DNA of 64,000 nucleotides from Brevibacillus migulae (GTDB taxonomy: Bacteria; Bacillota; Bacilli; Brevibacillales; Brevibacillaceae), in NCBI RefSeq assembly GCF_004521915.1, contig NZ_SDKD01000006.1, positions 123,800 to 187,799 of the forward strand, read 5' to 3'. Positions within the stretch are counted from its first letter, which is position 1. Every line of letters begins with the position of its first letter. The position numbers and the translations under genes are program-made. The notes below the pieces were generated by a model, which searched no databases, was not told the origin of the DNA, and saw only the letters and a program-made list of their open reading frames with translations. Positions 1 through 8,132 of the stretch are shown here, in pieces.

Positions 1-175
1 ATCCCAGCGGAGCAGTGAATCGCAGGAAAAAGGTCCGCAACGTGTCCAGGCTACAGAGCGGCTACTCCTTTTGCGGACCCCTGCGATTCGCTGTGGAGCG
101 GACAGTCTCAGCTTACTGTGGGGCGGAGAATGAAGCGGAGTTGCGAAACATGCTCTCCCCACCGCAGCCCCTTTA
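1..175 (+). repeat. Family A structured intergenic repeat, copy A1 (cut by window start)
   Basis: This is one of three copies of a roughly 200-bp element (others at 31000-31221 and 44443-44660). About 45 bp at the left are missing because the window starts inside it. A long inner hairpin pairs 15-26 with 80-91 and 32-40 with 71-79. The right end near 144-158 reads, on the minus strand, GGAGAGCATGTTTCG, the terminal sequence shared by the family. The motif AGAATGAAGCGGAG at 127-140 is shared with the other copies. It lies just beyond the ald terminator, on the 3' side of ald. Small open frames inside are not credible genes. Function unknown. Confidence 0.8.
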
Positions 176-180
176 TACGC

Positions 181-217
181 GAAAAAGCACGCCCCTCGTG
201 TTGTAAGGAACGTGCTT
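181..217 (-). terminator. Intrinsic terminator of ald
   Basis: On the minus strand AAGCACG pairs with CGTGCTT and is followed by a T run (plus-strand A's at 182-186). It lies 24 bases after the ald stop codon and directly before repeat A1. Confidence 0.7.
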
Positions 218-240
218 GGAAAAAGACACTATACAAATTA

Positions 241-1365
241 TTAGTTTTTCACTAATTGTACAGTTTCGATCGGCTCGTATGGCAGACCGTGTGCTTCTGC
301 TACCGCCTTGAAGGTTACTTTTCCATCGATCACGTTGACACCTTTCGCCAACGGACGGTTGGTTGCAATCGCTTCGCGGTATCCTTTGTTGGCAATTTGC
401 AATGCGTATGGCAAGGTTACATTTGTCAGGGCCAGTGTGGAAGTGCGTGCTACAGCACCTGGCATATTCGCCACAGCGTAGTGGATCACGTCATGCTTCA
501 CATAGGTTGGGTTATCGTGTGTGGTGATACGGTCGATCGTCTCGATCGAACCACCTTGGTCGATAGCTACGTCTACGATTACCGAGCCTGGAGACATGGT
601 TTTGACCATCTCTTCTGTAACCAAGCGAGGAGCACGTGCGCCTGGAATGAGCACCGCACCTACGAGCAAATCTGCTTTTTTCACGGCATTTGCAATGTTA
701 TAGCTGTTGGACATCAGCGTTTGTACACGGCCTTGGAACAGGTCATCCAACTGGCGCAGACGATCTGCACTCACGTCAATGATCGTTACGTTGGCACCCA
801 GACCCACGGCCATTTTCGCTGCATTGGTACCTACGATACCGCCGCCGATGATGACCACTTCGCCTTTTGGCACGCCTGGTACGCCGCCCAGCAGGATCCC
901 TTTCCCGCCATATGGCTTCTCGAGGAATTGCGCACCAATTTGTACCGCCATGCGTCCAGCTACCTCACTCATTGGGGAGAGCAAAGGCAGAGCGCCATTA
1001 TCCAATTGAATGGTTTCGTACGCGATCGCGATCACTTTTTTCTCAGCCAATGCGCGAGTCAATTCAGGCTCTGGAGCCAAGTGCAGGTAAGTGAAGAGAA
1101 TCAACCCTTCGCGGAAATAGTTATATTCGCTTGCAAGCGGTTCTTTTACCTTCATGACCATATCTGCAGCCCATGCTTCTGCAGCAGTCGCCACGATTTG
1201 TGCGCCTTGTGCAGTATAGTCGCTGTCTGTGAAACCGCTGCCCATACCTGCATTGGTTTCGATCAGCACTTTATGGCCGCTTTGCACCAACGCGGTTACA
1301 CCCGCTGGTGTCATTGCTACACGATTTTCGTTGTTTTTTATTTCTTTGGGAACACCCACGATCAT
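241..1365 (-). CDS. ald: Alanine dehydrogenase
   Basis: Cytosolic NAD-dependent L-alanine dehydrogenase (L-alanine to pyruvate plus ammonia), 374 residues, the usual family length. The N-terminus [20 protein letters not shown] is the AlaDH/PNT signature, with substrate Lys and Arg in the first 20 residues; the Rossmann glycine motif is [13 protein letters not shown] near residue 175. I chose ATG at 1365 because AGGAGG lies 9 bases before it; a start 18 bases upstream would put that ribosome site inside the gene. The gene follows a PucR-type regulator on the same strand, as Ald follows AdeR in Bacillus subtilis. In spore formers Ald supplies pyruvate and ammonia from alanine during growth on amino acids and sporulation. 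Confidence 0.97.
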   Translation of the reverse strand: MIVGVPKEIKNNENRVAMTPAGVTALVQSGHKVLIETNAGMGSGFTDSDYTAQGAQIVATAAEAWAADMVMKVKEPLASEYNYFREGLILFTYLHLAPEPELTRALAEKKVIAIAYETIQLDNGALPLLSPMSEVAGRMAVQIGAQFLEKPYGGKGILLGGVPGVPKGEVVIIGGGIVGTNAAKMAVGLGANVTIIDVSADRLRQLDDLFQGRVQTLMSNSYNIANAVKKADLLVGAVLIPGARAPRLVTEEMVKTMSPGSVIVDVAIDQGGSIETIDRITTHDNPTYVKHDVIHYAVANMPGAVARTSTLALTNVTLPYALQIANKGYREAIATNRPLAKGVNVIDGKVTFKAVAEAHGLPYEPIETVQLVKN

Positions 1366-1427
1366 CGAACTCGTCCTCCTCATGAAAACATCATCAGCTT
1401 CGTTTCTTTTATTTTATAGTGTTTTCA

Positions 1428-1489
1428 GAGGATTCTCCTCATTGATTCGGTTAACCTTGGTTGCTTCCATTTGTGGATTTTCACAAATG
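1428..1489 (-). promoter_or_regulatory. ald promoter region with two palindromes
   Basis: Two inverted repeats lie between the regulator gene and ald: CATTTGTG-N6-CACAAATG at 1468-1489 and GAGGA-TTC-TCCTC at 1428-1440. Reading toward ald, a TATAAA-like -10 lies at about 1414-1419 without a good -35 box; the smaller palindrome sits where the -35 would be. This fits an activator-dependent promoter. That the neighbouring PucR protein binds here is inference. Confidence 0.45.
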
Positions 1490-1498
1490 ACCTTCCTA

Positions 1499-2746
1499 CT
1501 ATTGCTCTTTGCCCAGCTTATCTGCCTTTAGATCGAGGTACAAAGCCGTCCGCTGGTTCTGATTATCCAGATCCACCTGCATGATTTCTTCGATCCGTCG
1601 CAGCCGATAGCTGAGCGTATTGATGTGGATGTGGAGCCGCTGCGCCGTACTGTTGACCTTCCCCGCTGCATCCAAATACGTTTCCAATGTTTCCAGCAGA
1701 TTGCTCTGATTGTCTCGGTCATACCGCTTCAGACGCTGCAGGCGGACATTTTGGTATCCATCCGCCTCGCTCCAGCGTTTCAATTGGAGCAGGTAGCGAT
1801 AAATGCCCAAATCATGATAACCGTAGATCTGTGCGGTTTCCGCCTCAAACAGGCGCTTCAGCTTAATGACTTGCAGCGCTTCACGGTAACTTCGCCCCAT
1901 CTCCTGATAGCTGCTATAGGCCTGACCATAGCCAGCCAGCAATTTGCCTGCATCTCCGCGTTGTTCCCATTTCTCCAGCAATTCGCGTAAAAATTGTTCA
2001 GTCGATTGATGCAGCGCCTCGGAGTCGATCGGCTGTGGCGAGATCTTGCCCATCAACAAAATCAACTGCGTTCCATCGCTAACCGACATCAGCTTTTCTC
2101 TCATGATAAATGGATAAAAATAACGATCGAGCTGGCCATTCGGCGCATCGATGATACAGATTTGAAAAGGCTGCGGCAGGATCATGTGCAAGCTCTCTGC
2201 TTTTCGTCTGATCTGGGCCTCGCTTGCGGGATTGCCCAGCAGCAGCTCCCAAAAAAAGTCCTTGCGCCGCTGCTCCTCCGCTTTCCGTTTCCCCTGCCGC
2301 TGCACCAGACGGGCTACGGCCGCCCGTGCCGCCTGCCGGAGAATTTCATCATCCTCGGTAGAGATGGGGCGATTGACCTCCTGCGCCCAAATATAGCCAA
2401 GCACTTCTTCTCCCTTGCGAATGGCAATCGCGACCCGTTTGCCCAGGCCCACATCGTCAAACGCCGGTATATGAACAGGACGATCCTCTGTCAGCAATCG
2501 TTGGAAGATCCCTTCCTTCCATAAACGCGTCAGCACTTTTTCCGGAACGCGCCGACCCATGATAGTCGACCAGCGTGCCGGATCCGTGCTTTCTCCATGG
2601 GAGCTGTAGGCAATTAACTTATGATCGGCATCCTCTATCGTGATCGGATTCTCCAGCACCTCTCCGATGGCATCCGCCAAATCATCAATGTCGACATGTT
2701 GAAACTGCTCAAAATAGTTAGGTTGAACACTCACGTTCGTTCTCAC
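1499..2746 (-). CDS. PucR-family transcriptional regulator, likely activator of ald (AdeR-like)
   Basis: A 415-residue regulator. The first 170 residues are a sensor region of GAF/CdaR type (for example ITIEDADHKLIAYSSHGEST). A middle GGDEF-like region of the CdaR type follows. The C-terminal 60 residues form the PucR helix-turn-helix, with AQRLHIHINTLSYRLRRIEE as the recognition part. Its position directly upstream of ald on the same strand matches AdeR of B. subtilis, a PucR-type activator of ald. A promoter with an extended -10 lies at 2788-2796. The AdeR assignment rests on context and family, so I give no gene symbol. Confidence 0.85.
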   Translation of the reverse strand: MRTNVSVQPNYFEQFQHVDIDDLADAIGEVLENPITIEDADHKLIAYSSHGESTDPARWSTIMGRRVPEKVLTRLWKEGIFQRLLTEDRPVHIPAFDDVGLGKRVAIAIRKGEEVLGYIWAQEVNRPISTEDDEILRQAARAAVARLVQRQGKRKAEEQRRKDFFWELLLGNPASEAQIRRKAESLHMILPQPFQICIIDAPNGQLDRYFYPFIMREKLMSVSDGTQLILLMGKISPQPIDSEALHQSTEQFLRELLEKWEQRGDAGKLLAGYGQAYSSYQEMGRSYREALQVIKLKRLFEAETAQIYGYHDLGIYRYLLQLKRWSEADGYQNVRLQRLKRYDRDNQSNLLETLETYLDAAGKVNSTAQRLHIHINTLSYRLRRIEEIMQVDLDNQNQRTALYLDLKADKLGKEQ

Positions 2747-2787
2747 CCTTTATCAGCAACTGCTTACCATCCAGTTATGTATTTACC

Positions 2788-2796
2788 ATTATAGCA
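2788..2796 (-). promoter_or_regulatory. Extended -10 promoter of the PucR-type regulator
   Basis: The minus strand reads TGCTATAAT, a perfect extended -10 element, about 42 bases before the regulator's ATG. No clear -35 hexamer is seen. Confidence 0.5.
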
Positions 2797-2840
2797 AGAA
2801 GTAGACGGCAGCATGAATATGAACATCGCCTATGAACGCG

Positions 2841-2867
2841 AAAAAACTGCTGTACCAGCAGTTTTTT
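2841..2867 (-). terminator. Intrinsic terminator of the response-regulator gene
   Basis: AAAAAACTGCTG-TAC-CAGCAGTTTTTT is a symmetrical hairpin with T runs on both strands, 14 bases after the stop of the response regulator. Confidence 0.8.
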
Positions 2868-2881
2868 GAAAGGTTATGCAG

Positions 2882-3235
2882 CTATACCCAGCGCGAAATG
2901 GCGTCCAGGATTCGCTCTTTTTGGAATGGCTTAATAATGAAATCCTTTGCCCCTGATTTCATGGCTTCCAGTACCATCGCTCTTTGTCCCATTGCCGAGC
3001 ACATCAGGATTTTTGCCTCAGGATCAAAAGCGATGATCTCACGAACGGCATCAATGCCTTGCATATCCGGCATCGTAATATCCATGGTCACGATGTCAGG
3101 CTTCAATTCTTTATACTTTTTCACTGCTTCTACACCGGTGGCTGCTTCCCCGCATACTTCATGTATCCCCGCCACCATTTGCGAAAGCATATGTCTCATG
3201 AAGGCTGCATCATCTACGATTAAAATACGGGCCAT
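2882..3235 (-). CDS. Single-domain CheY-like response regulator
   Basis: A stand-alone receiver domain of 117 residues with no output domain. It has the acidic pair Asp8-Asp9, the phosphorylation site Asp52 (in TMDITMPDM), Ser80 and Lys102 (IIKPF). The sequence is of the CheY type that signals by phosphorylation-dependent binding to a partner such as the flagellar switch. No histidine kinase or che genes are nearby, so its kinase is elsewhere. The start follows GGGGGAG. A TATAAT box at 3272-3277 (minus strand) suggests its own promoter. A separate chemoreceptor gene lies at 57557, but a link is only speculation. Confidence 0.92.
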   Translation of the reverse strand: MARILIVDDAAFMRHMLSQMVAGIHEVCGEAATGVEAVKKYKELKPDIVTMDITMPDMQGIDAVREIIAFDPEAKILMCSAMGQRAMVLEAMKSGAKDFIIKPFQKERILDAISRWV

Positions 3236-3307
3236 CCTTCTCCCCCTCAGTAGCTTTTCCGAATTATCCCTATTATACTTTTGCAGATAATCGGAGAAAT
3301 GTCTACC

Positions 3308-3478
3308 TTATTTCTTTAAAAATCCGATGGAATTCCCGGAATGGTGTTCTCCGCTTCCCGTTACTTGCGGACTGGAAGGATCAGGGTGTGGCGTATATTC
3401 CTCAAATTCTGGCAGATCTACCTGGGTGATTTCGTCGGGAATCTCAACTGGCGGCATTTCTGTATACTCTCGATTCAT
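3308..3478 (-). CDS. Small acidic protein of unknown function (56 aa)
   Basis: A short frame beginning MNREYTEMPPVEIPDE and ending GNSIGFLKK, rich in Pro and acidic residues. The ATG is preceded by AAGGGAGAAGCT, a good ribosome site. There is no signal peptide or membrane segment and I recognise no family. It lies upstream of the response regulator on the same strand and divergent from the His/Gln-rich protein gene. The low-complexity, probably disordered composition resembles small sporulation or coat proteins, but that is only an impression. Confidence 0.55.
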   Translation of the reverse strand: MNREYTEMPPVEIPDEITQVDLPEFEEYTPHPDPSSPQVTGSGEHHSGNSIGFLKK

Positions 3479-3633
3479 AGCTTCTCCCTTCGCCTCACTA
3501 GTATTTGATCTTCCTTGTTTAGAGTCCCTCGCGCCTCACGCTTTATACATGTTCAAATGGGGAAACGGACATACTTGTAAAGGCAGCATTTGCGCCAAAT
3601 CAGCCTTAAGTGCATCTCAGGAGGGAATTGTCC

Positions 3634-4032
3634 ATGCAATCACCTTACCCAACGAATACAACGCAATATGCGGGTCACGACGTTGTGAATGCTCATCGCA
3701 CCCATGCTGCTCTGCATCAGCAGCATGCTCAGGCTCACCACATGCAGGCACAATACCATGCGCAGCAAGCACAGCTTCACGCTTTCCGTGCTAACCAAAT
3801 CAGCAATATGCCTTCTTATGATGAACGCCATACCGCGAATGCGGGTGTGGTTTCGCCTGCTGCGCTTGTTTTCCGTGGCGAGATCAGTCCGCAATCCGTG
3901 CAATCGCTTCAGCAATTTTACAACCCTTACGGCACACAAAATACCGGTCTTGTGTCCCGCGTGCCGTTATCTCAGCATGCAGCTCATGCGACAGAAAACC
4001 AAGGGGCACTCCAAAGCGGACAACGCTTCTAG
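3634..4032 (+). CDS. His/Gln-rich small protein of unknown function
   Basis: A 132-residue protein starting MQSPYPTNTTQYAGHDVV. Its first half is very rich in His, Gln and Ala (HAALHQQHAQAHHMQAQYHA), giving possible metal binding or a structural coat role. The second half is plain (VSPAALVFRGEISPQSVQSL) and ends in GQRF. The ATG at 3634 follows AGGAGG at a proper distance; an in-frame start 24 bases upstream has no such site. No signal peptide is seen. His/Gln-rich proteins of this kind occur in spore coats of Bacillales, but I cannot assign a family. It ends before a clear terminator at 4056-4084. Confidence 0.75.
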   Translation: MQSPYPTNTTQYAGHDVVNAHRTHAALHQQHAQAHHMQAQYHAQQAQLHAFRANQISNMPSYDERHTANAGVVSPAALVFRGEISPQSVQSLQQFYNPYGTQNTGLVSRVPLSQHAAHATENQGALQSGQRF

Positions 4033-4055
4033 CTCCATTCCCTTGCGACAACCTT

Positions 4056-4084
4056 GCTCCGTCATGTCATTGGCGGAGCTTTTG
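4056..4084 (+). terminator. Intrinsic terminator of the His/Gln-rich gene
   Basis: GCTCCG pairs with CGGAGC and is followed by TTTTGATTTT, 23 bases after the stop. Confidence 0.65.
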
Positions 4085-4096
4085 ATTTTACGCATA

Positions 4097-4128
4097 AAAC
4101 CCCACCTCTTGGTCAGAGCGTGGGGTTT
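4097..4128 (-). terminator. Terminator overlapping the end of the GGDEF-EAL gene
   Basis: AAAACCCCAC pairs with GTGGGGTTTT, with T runs on both sides. The stop codon of the GGDEF-EAL gene (4113-4115) lies in the loop, so one stem arm is coding sequence. Confidence 0.75.
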
Positions 4129-6500
4129 TGTTTGACGACCAGTTCGAGAAAGTGATCGGCCGGTACGGGTGGGCTGTAGTAGTAGCCCTGCATCTCCTGG
4201 CAGCCGATATCGCGCAGGATGTGGAGCTGCTCGTCTTTTTCCACGCCTTCCGCCAAAACCTTCAGCTGCAGACTGTGCCCGAGGGCCGTGATCGCTGTGA
4301 CAATCGCCATATGATGTGTATTATGAGTGATTTCATTGACAAAGGAGCGATCAATCTTCAACGTATCGATCGGGAATTGCCCGAGATAATGCAAGGAGGA
4401 GTAGCCCGTGCCAAAGTCGTCGATGGAGATCTCAATCCCCATTTCTTTTAATTTCTTCAGCTTCGAAATGGCCGTTTCCACATCCTGCATCGCTACGCTT
4501 TCCGTAATTTCCAGCTCCAGATAACACGGCGGGAGCTCGGTTTCCTCCAGGATGCGCCCGATCATCTCCACCAGGTCCACCTGCTTGAACTGCAGGGCAG
4601 ACAAGTTGACAGCCACCCGCAATGGCGCCACCCCGTCCTCTTGCCAGCGTTTGGTCTGCCTGCAAGCTGTTCGCAGGACCCATTCGCCAATCGGTATGAT
4701 CAGCCCGGTTTCTTCGGCTAATGGAATAAACTCCCCAGGTGGGATCAGTCCATGGCCTGGTCGCTGCCAGCGCAGCAGAGCCTCCATTCCCACGATCCTT
4801 CCGCTGCTCGTGCAGACCCGAGGCTGATAGTAGACTAACAGCTCCTGGCGTTCTAATGCTTTGCGCAAAGCGTGTTCCAACTCAAAGCGCGAGGTGTCCG
4901 CCATCGTTGGGTCGAAAAACTGGTAATGATTTTTTCCCGCTTTTTTCACACGATACATGGCTGTTTCCGCATGCTTGATCAATGTCTCGGGGTCCTGTCC
5001 ATCGTTTGGATATACGGCAATCCCGATGCTGGCCGTAAAATGCAGCTCATGTTCCTCGACCCGCAGCGGATGATTGAAATGATGAATGAGCTTTTCAACA
5101 ATATCAGTAATCTGATGCGTCTCTTCAAAACCTTCTAACAAAATGGCAAACTCATCTCCGCTTAACCGGCAGATCGTGTCGCATTGCTCCATCCATTCAT
5201 ACAAGTTTGCCGCCACCTGGATGAGCAGCTTATCCCCAAAGGCATGACCCAGATTATCATTGACGTGTCGAAAGCGATCCATATCGAGAAAAAGGACAGC
5301 GACCTGATCGTCGTTTCGCTTAGCGCGCGCTAAAGAATTGGCAAGACGGTCCTCAAACAGCCGACGGTTGGGCAGTCCGCTCAAGGAATCGTGATAAGCC
5401 ATATATTCGACTTGCTCAAGGGTCGCAGCGAGCTCCCGATTCTTTTTGGACAGCTCATCGGTACGCTCGGTTACCATCTGCTCAAGCTCTTCTGTCATTT
5501 GATGCATTTTGTTCAATAGCGAATTGTTTTCCACCAGCATGATCACCTGTCGGATGATGATCAGCAGGATGCAGCTAAATGAACCAATCAGCAAGCATGT
5601 TAGCTGGCCAGATGGAAAAAGCATGGAACTAAAGAGAGCCAGCACAAACAGGTAAGGAATCGTCACTCGCAAAAATCCCTTGACCCCTACACGTTCCGCC
5701 ATTGGCTTGGCATGGATCGGTTCCTCATCCGTCGTATGCTCATTCCTGTACAAACCGGCAATTCCGTACAGTTGCAGAGCAAACAACCACAGTGGAGCAA
5801 AGTATCCCGCGTAGGAATTGCTGTCGCTCGCGATTTGAAAGAGGTACCCGGTATCGGCGATCACCTGGATCAGCATGCCGAAAGCAAACAGCGCAAGCGT
5901 TCTTGCAGAAAACAATCTTTTGGGAGTCAAAAAAATGCTCACGATTCCAGACAGGATTCCGATGTCGGCAATGGGACCAGAGAGGGCTAAGACGAAAGAA
6001 CCATGATCATGGCTGCCTTGCGCCTGAATGATAGGTTGTATGATGTAGTGCCAGCTCAGCGTTACCGTGGCAGTAAAGATGATCAGGAGGTCAAAAAGGA
6101 GGCGAATATTGCGATGGATCCGAATATTTTGGGCGATTCCTACAATGACGGCAAGAAAGTAAAAAGCTGTCTGCAGCGTCCAGCAATAATCAATCCAGTT
6201 CCCCACAGGAGTAGGCGTCTGGTAGTAGATGGGGTAAGAAAAGTAACCAATATGGCCAACAAGGGAGGACAGGCCGCCCAAAATGAGAAAAAGCCAAATG
6301 GATCGAGTAGGCCTGGTTGCTTGTCGGTACGCAATCCACAAGCCATAGGTTCCGAAAAAGAATGCCACGCAGCTAAACAGGGCTCCAGAAATGGTCAGGA
6401 GTCCCGTATTCTGCTGAAAAAAAGCACTCAACAAATAACTGGCGATCAGGATCAAACCGCTAGTGAGGATTGCTATCCTGCGGAACCACACTTGCTGCAT
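4113..6500 (-). CDS. Membrane GGDEF-EAL protein (cyclic-di-GMP turnover)
   Basis: A 795-residue membrane protein. About nine hydrophobic segments fill the first 330 residues, followed by a short coiled coil, a GGDEF domain and a C-terminal EAL domain. The GGDEF signature is SGDEF, compatible with activity, and the RxxD inhibitory site is absent. The EAL domain keeps its key residues: EALLRW, AVNLSA, ELEITES, DDFGTGYSSL, KIDRSF, AEGVE and QGYYYS. It is therefore probably an active phosphodiesterase, possibly with cyclase activity. I start at ATG 6500 because AAGGGAG precedes it by 8 bases; an ATG 39 bases upstream has no ribosome site. Confidence 0.93.
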   Translation of the reverse strand: MQQVWFRRIAILTSGLILIASYLLSAFFQQNTGLLTISGALFSCVAFFFGTYGLWIAYRQATRPTRSIWLFLILGGLSSLVGHIGYFSYPIYYQTPTPVGNWIDYCWTLQTAFYFLAVIVGIAQNIRIHRNIRLLFDLLIIFTATVTLSWHYIIQPIIQAQGSHDHGSFVLALSGPIADIGILSGIVSIFLTPKRLFSARTLALFAFGMLIQVIADTGYLFQIASDSNSYAGYFAPLWLFALQLYGIAGLYRNEHTTDEEPIHAKPMAERVGVKGFLRVTIPYLFVLALFSSMLFPSGQLTCLLIGSFSCILLIIIRQVIMLVENNSLLNKMHQMTEELEQMVTERTDELSKKNRELAATLEQVEYMAYHDSLSGLPNRRLFEDRLANSLARAKRNDDQVAVLFLDMDRFRHVNDNLGHAFGDKLLIQVAANLYEWMEQCDTICRLSGDEFAILLEGFEETHQITDIVEKLIHHFNHPLRVEEHELHFTASIGIAVYPNDGQDPETLIKHAETAMYRVKKAGKNHYQFFDPTMADTSRFELEHALRKALERQELLVYYQPRVCTSSGRIVGMEALLRWQRPGHGLIPPGEFIPLAEETGLIIPIGEWVLRTACRQTKRWQEDGVAPLRVAVNLSALQFKQVDLVEMIGRILEETELPPCYLELEITESVAMQDVETAISKLKKLKEMGIEISIDDFGTGYSSLHYLGQFPIDTLKIDRSFVNEITHNTHHMAIVTAITALGHSLQLKVLAEGVEKDEQLHILRDIGCQEMQGYYYSPPVPADHFLELVVKQNPTL

Positions 6501-6668
6501 CTTGGCAACTCCCTTTTCATGAATGACAGCATCCGACATTTTTTATCAAAAACTGCGTATATATCAATGTTAATTGTATCCAATTGGTATGTGATTGTCT
6601 ATGTATTTTGTACCAAACGGTCAGTCCCACCTTTGTCGATTTTGAATACAATGTGTCGAAATCGCCAT

Positions 6669-7463
6669 CTATTGTTGATCCAGCCAAGCAAACATTTTGC
6701 GCGTATACGATGCGATTTGTTCCCCTTCAAACAGATGGCTGGCGCCTTCCACAAGCCAGAGGTCGTGGGGTTTCTCATGGCGCTCCAGAGCTTCCGCGAG
6801 TCTTAGGGCATGCCCTACCCCTACATTTTGGTCCTCCATGCCATGGATGATCAAGATCGGGCAATTGATTTGCTCTGCGTGAAAGACAGGAGATCTTTCC
6901 AGATATGCATCATGCTGCTTGCGGGGATGACCCACGATCCGCTTCAGCATCCGCCGCAGATCGATACGCTCCTCGTAGGTAAGGAAGAGATCGCTCACAC
7001 CTCCCCACACCACGGCCGCCAAAAAGTGCTTTCGCTCCATAGCTGCCAGTAGTGCCATCATTCCTCCGCGCGAGAACCCGTACAGACTGATCCGCTCCGT
7101 GATTACCTGCGGCATCTTGCTCAGCCATTCATACGCCGCGTAGATGTCTTCACGCTCTGCCCCGCCAAACTCGTCCCTTCCCTCTCCGCCTTCATTGCCG
7201 CGGTAATGGGGAGCTGCGATGACGTAACCGAAAGCAGCCATCTGACAAATGCGCTCCGGTCGCACTTTGCCCACACCCTTAATCCCGCCTCGGCAATAGA
7301 GAAGCGCTGGCATCGGCGTTTCCCGCTCCGGTATGGCCAATGCTGCTTTTACCTTGTAGCCCCCGCTCAAATACGTCACGGTGTATAATGAAACCCCTCG
7401 TGTTGGGGACGATTCTTCTTGGATATCAATGACTCCGACTGTCAATTCCATTTGCAGACTCAT
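6669..7463 (-). CDS. Alpha/beta hydrolase, prolyl-oligopeptidase/dienelactone-hydrolase type
   Basis: A 264-residue cytosolic hydrolase. The nucleophile elbow is YGFSRGGMMALLAA, with the serine near residue 143. An acid in GMEDQNVG and a histidine in EGASHLFEG complete a catalytic triad. RGGIKGVGKVRP and APHYRGNEGG match the oxyanion-hole region of peptidase S9-type acyl hydrolases. The start follows AAAGGAGACAAGC. It appears monocistronic; its substrate (ester or peptide) cannot be read from the sequence. Confidence 0.85.
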   Translation of the reverse strand: MSLQMELTVGVIDIQEESSPTRGVSLYTVTYLSGGYKVKAALAIPERETPMPALLYCRGGIKGVGKVRPERICQMAAFGYVIAAPHYRGNEGGEGRDEFGGAEREDIYAAYEWLSKMPQVITERISLYGFSRGGMMALLAAMERKHFLAAVVWGGVSDLFLTYEERIDLRRMLKRIVGHPRKQHDAYLERSPVFHAEQINCPILIIHGMEDQNVGVGHALRLAEALERHEKPHDLWLVEGASHLFEGEQIASYTRKMFAWLDQQ

Positions 7464-7543
7464 GCTTGTCTCCTTTACCGGTTTTTACAGTGTAGTGAAG
7501 GACTTTCTGTAGTATGCGTCACTTTTCCTGGCGGGAAAAAGAA

Positions 7544-7567
7544 AAAGAGAGGAATCCTCCTCTCTTT
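7544..7567 (-). terminator. Intrinsic terminator of the S1-domain gene
   Basis: AAAGAGAGG pairs with CCTCTCTTT; the minus-strand copy runs into TTTTTCTTTTTC. It lies 24 bases after the stop codon. Confidence 0.75.
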
Positions 7568-7590
7568 CTCCAAACCATATTTAATGGCTC

Positions 7591-8016
7591 TTAGTAGCCG
7601 CGCTTCGCTTGCTTCTTATTAATGGTAGCGAGGTTCTCTTCGCTGTGCTTCAGCCACTTCTTCATCTTATCTTCAAAGGAAGCAGCGCTATCGACACGTT
7701 TTCCATAACCGCCACGGTCGCCACCACGGTTTCCGCCGCGTCGTTCTTCGCGTCCTTCTCCGCGGCTTTCACGTTCTTCAACCGGCAGAGCTGCGCGAAC
7801 CGAAAGCGAGATTTTACCTGCATCATCGATGGAGAGCACTTTTACTTTTACAGTGGCCCCAACAGAAAAGTGATCGTTAATATCTTTTACGAAACCATTT
7901 GCCACCTGGGAAATGTGCACCAGACCTTGTTCCGTCTCGCTGATTGCGACAAACATTCCGAACGGCTTGATGGCTGTCACTTTTCCTTCAATGATGCTTC
8001 CCACTTGTACTGCCAT
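7591..8016 (-). CDS. yugI: S1 RNA-binding domain protein, GSP13/YugI family
   Basis: A 141-residue protein. Residues 1-75 form one S1 domain (VGSIIEGKVTAIKPFGMFVA, GLVHISQ, VKVKVLSIDDAGKISLS). A low-complexity Arg/Gly/Glu stretch (EERESRGEGREERRGGNRGG) and a lysine-rich tail follow. This layout matches general stress protein 13 (YugI/CvfD), a ribosome- and RNA-associated regulator of Bacillales. ATG 8016 follows AAAGGAGTG; in-frame starts up to 8076 lack a ribosome site. The RG-rich tail is longer than a plain S1 protein needs and probably binds RNA non-specifically. Confidence 0.9.
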   Translation of the reverse strand: MAVQVGSIIEGKVTAIKPFGMFVAISETEQGLVHISQVANGFVKDINDHFSVGATVKVKVLSIDDAGKISLSVRAALPVEERESRGEGREERRGGNRGGDRGGYGKRVDSAASFEDKMKKWLKHSEENLATINKKQAKRGY

Positions 8017-8132
8017 TAAGTTTGCACTCCTTTTATTTTTCGAGAAAGTATCGAGAACCTCTTCCTGAAGCCTCATTCCTTAAGTATAGCAGAGAATATC
8101 ATTTTATGAAACGTCTAACTTGCTTATTCTCG

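Noticed and set aside
15..206. 63-codon frame inside repeat A1
   Set aside because: Not conserved in A2 or A3 and interrupted by the hairpin structure; no ribosome site.
256..1419. Long open frame on the plus strand opposite ald
   Set aside because: It is Cys/His-rich, matches no family, and mirrors a certain gene; it arises from codon bias on the opposite strand.
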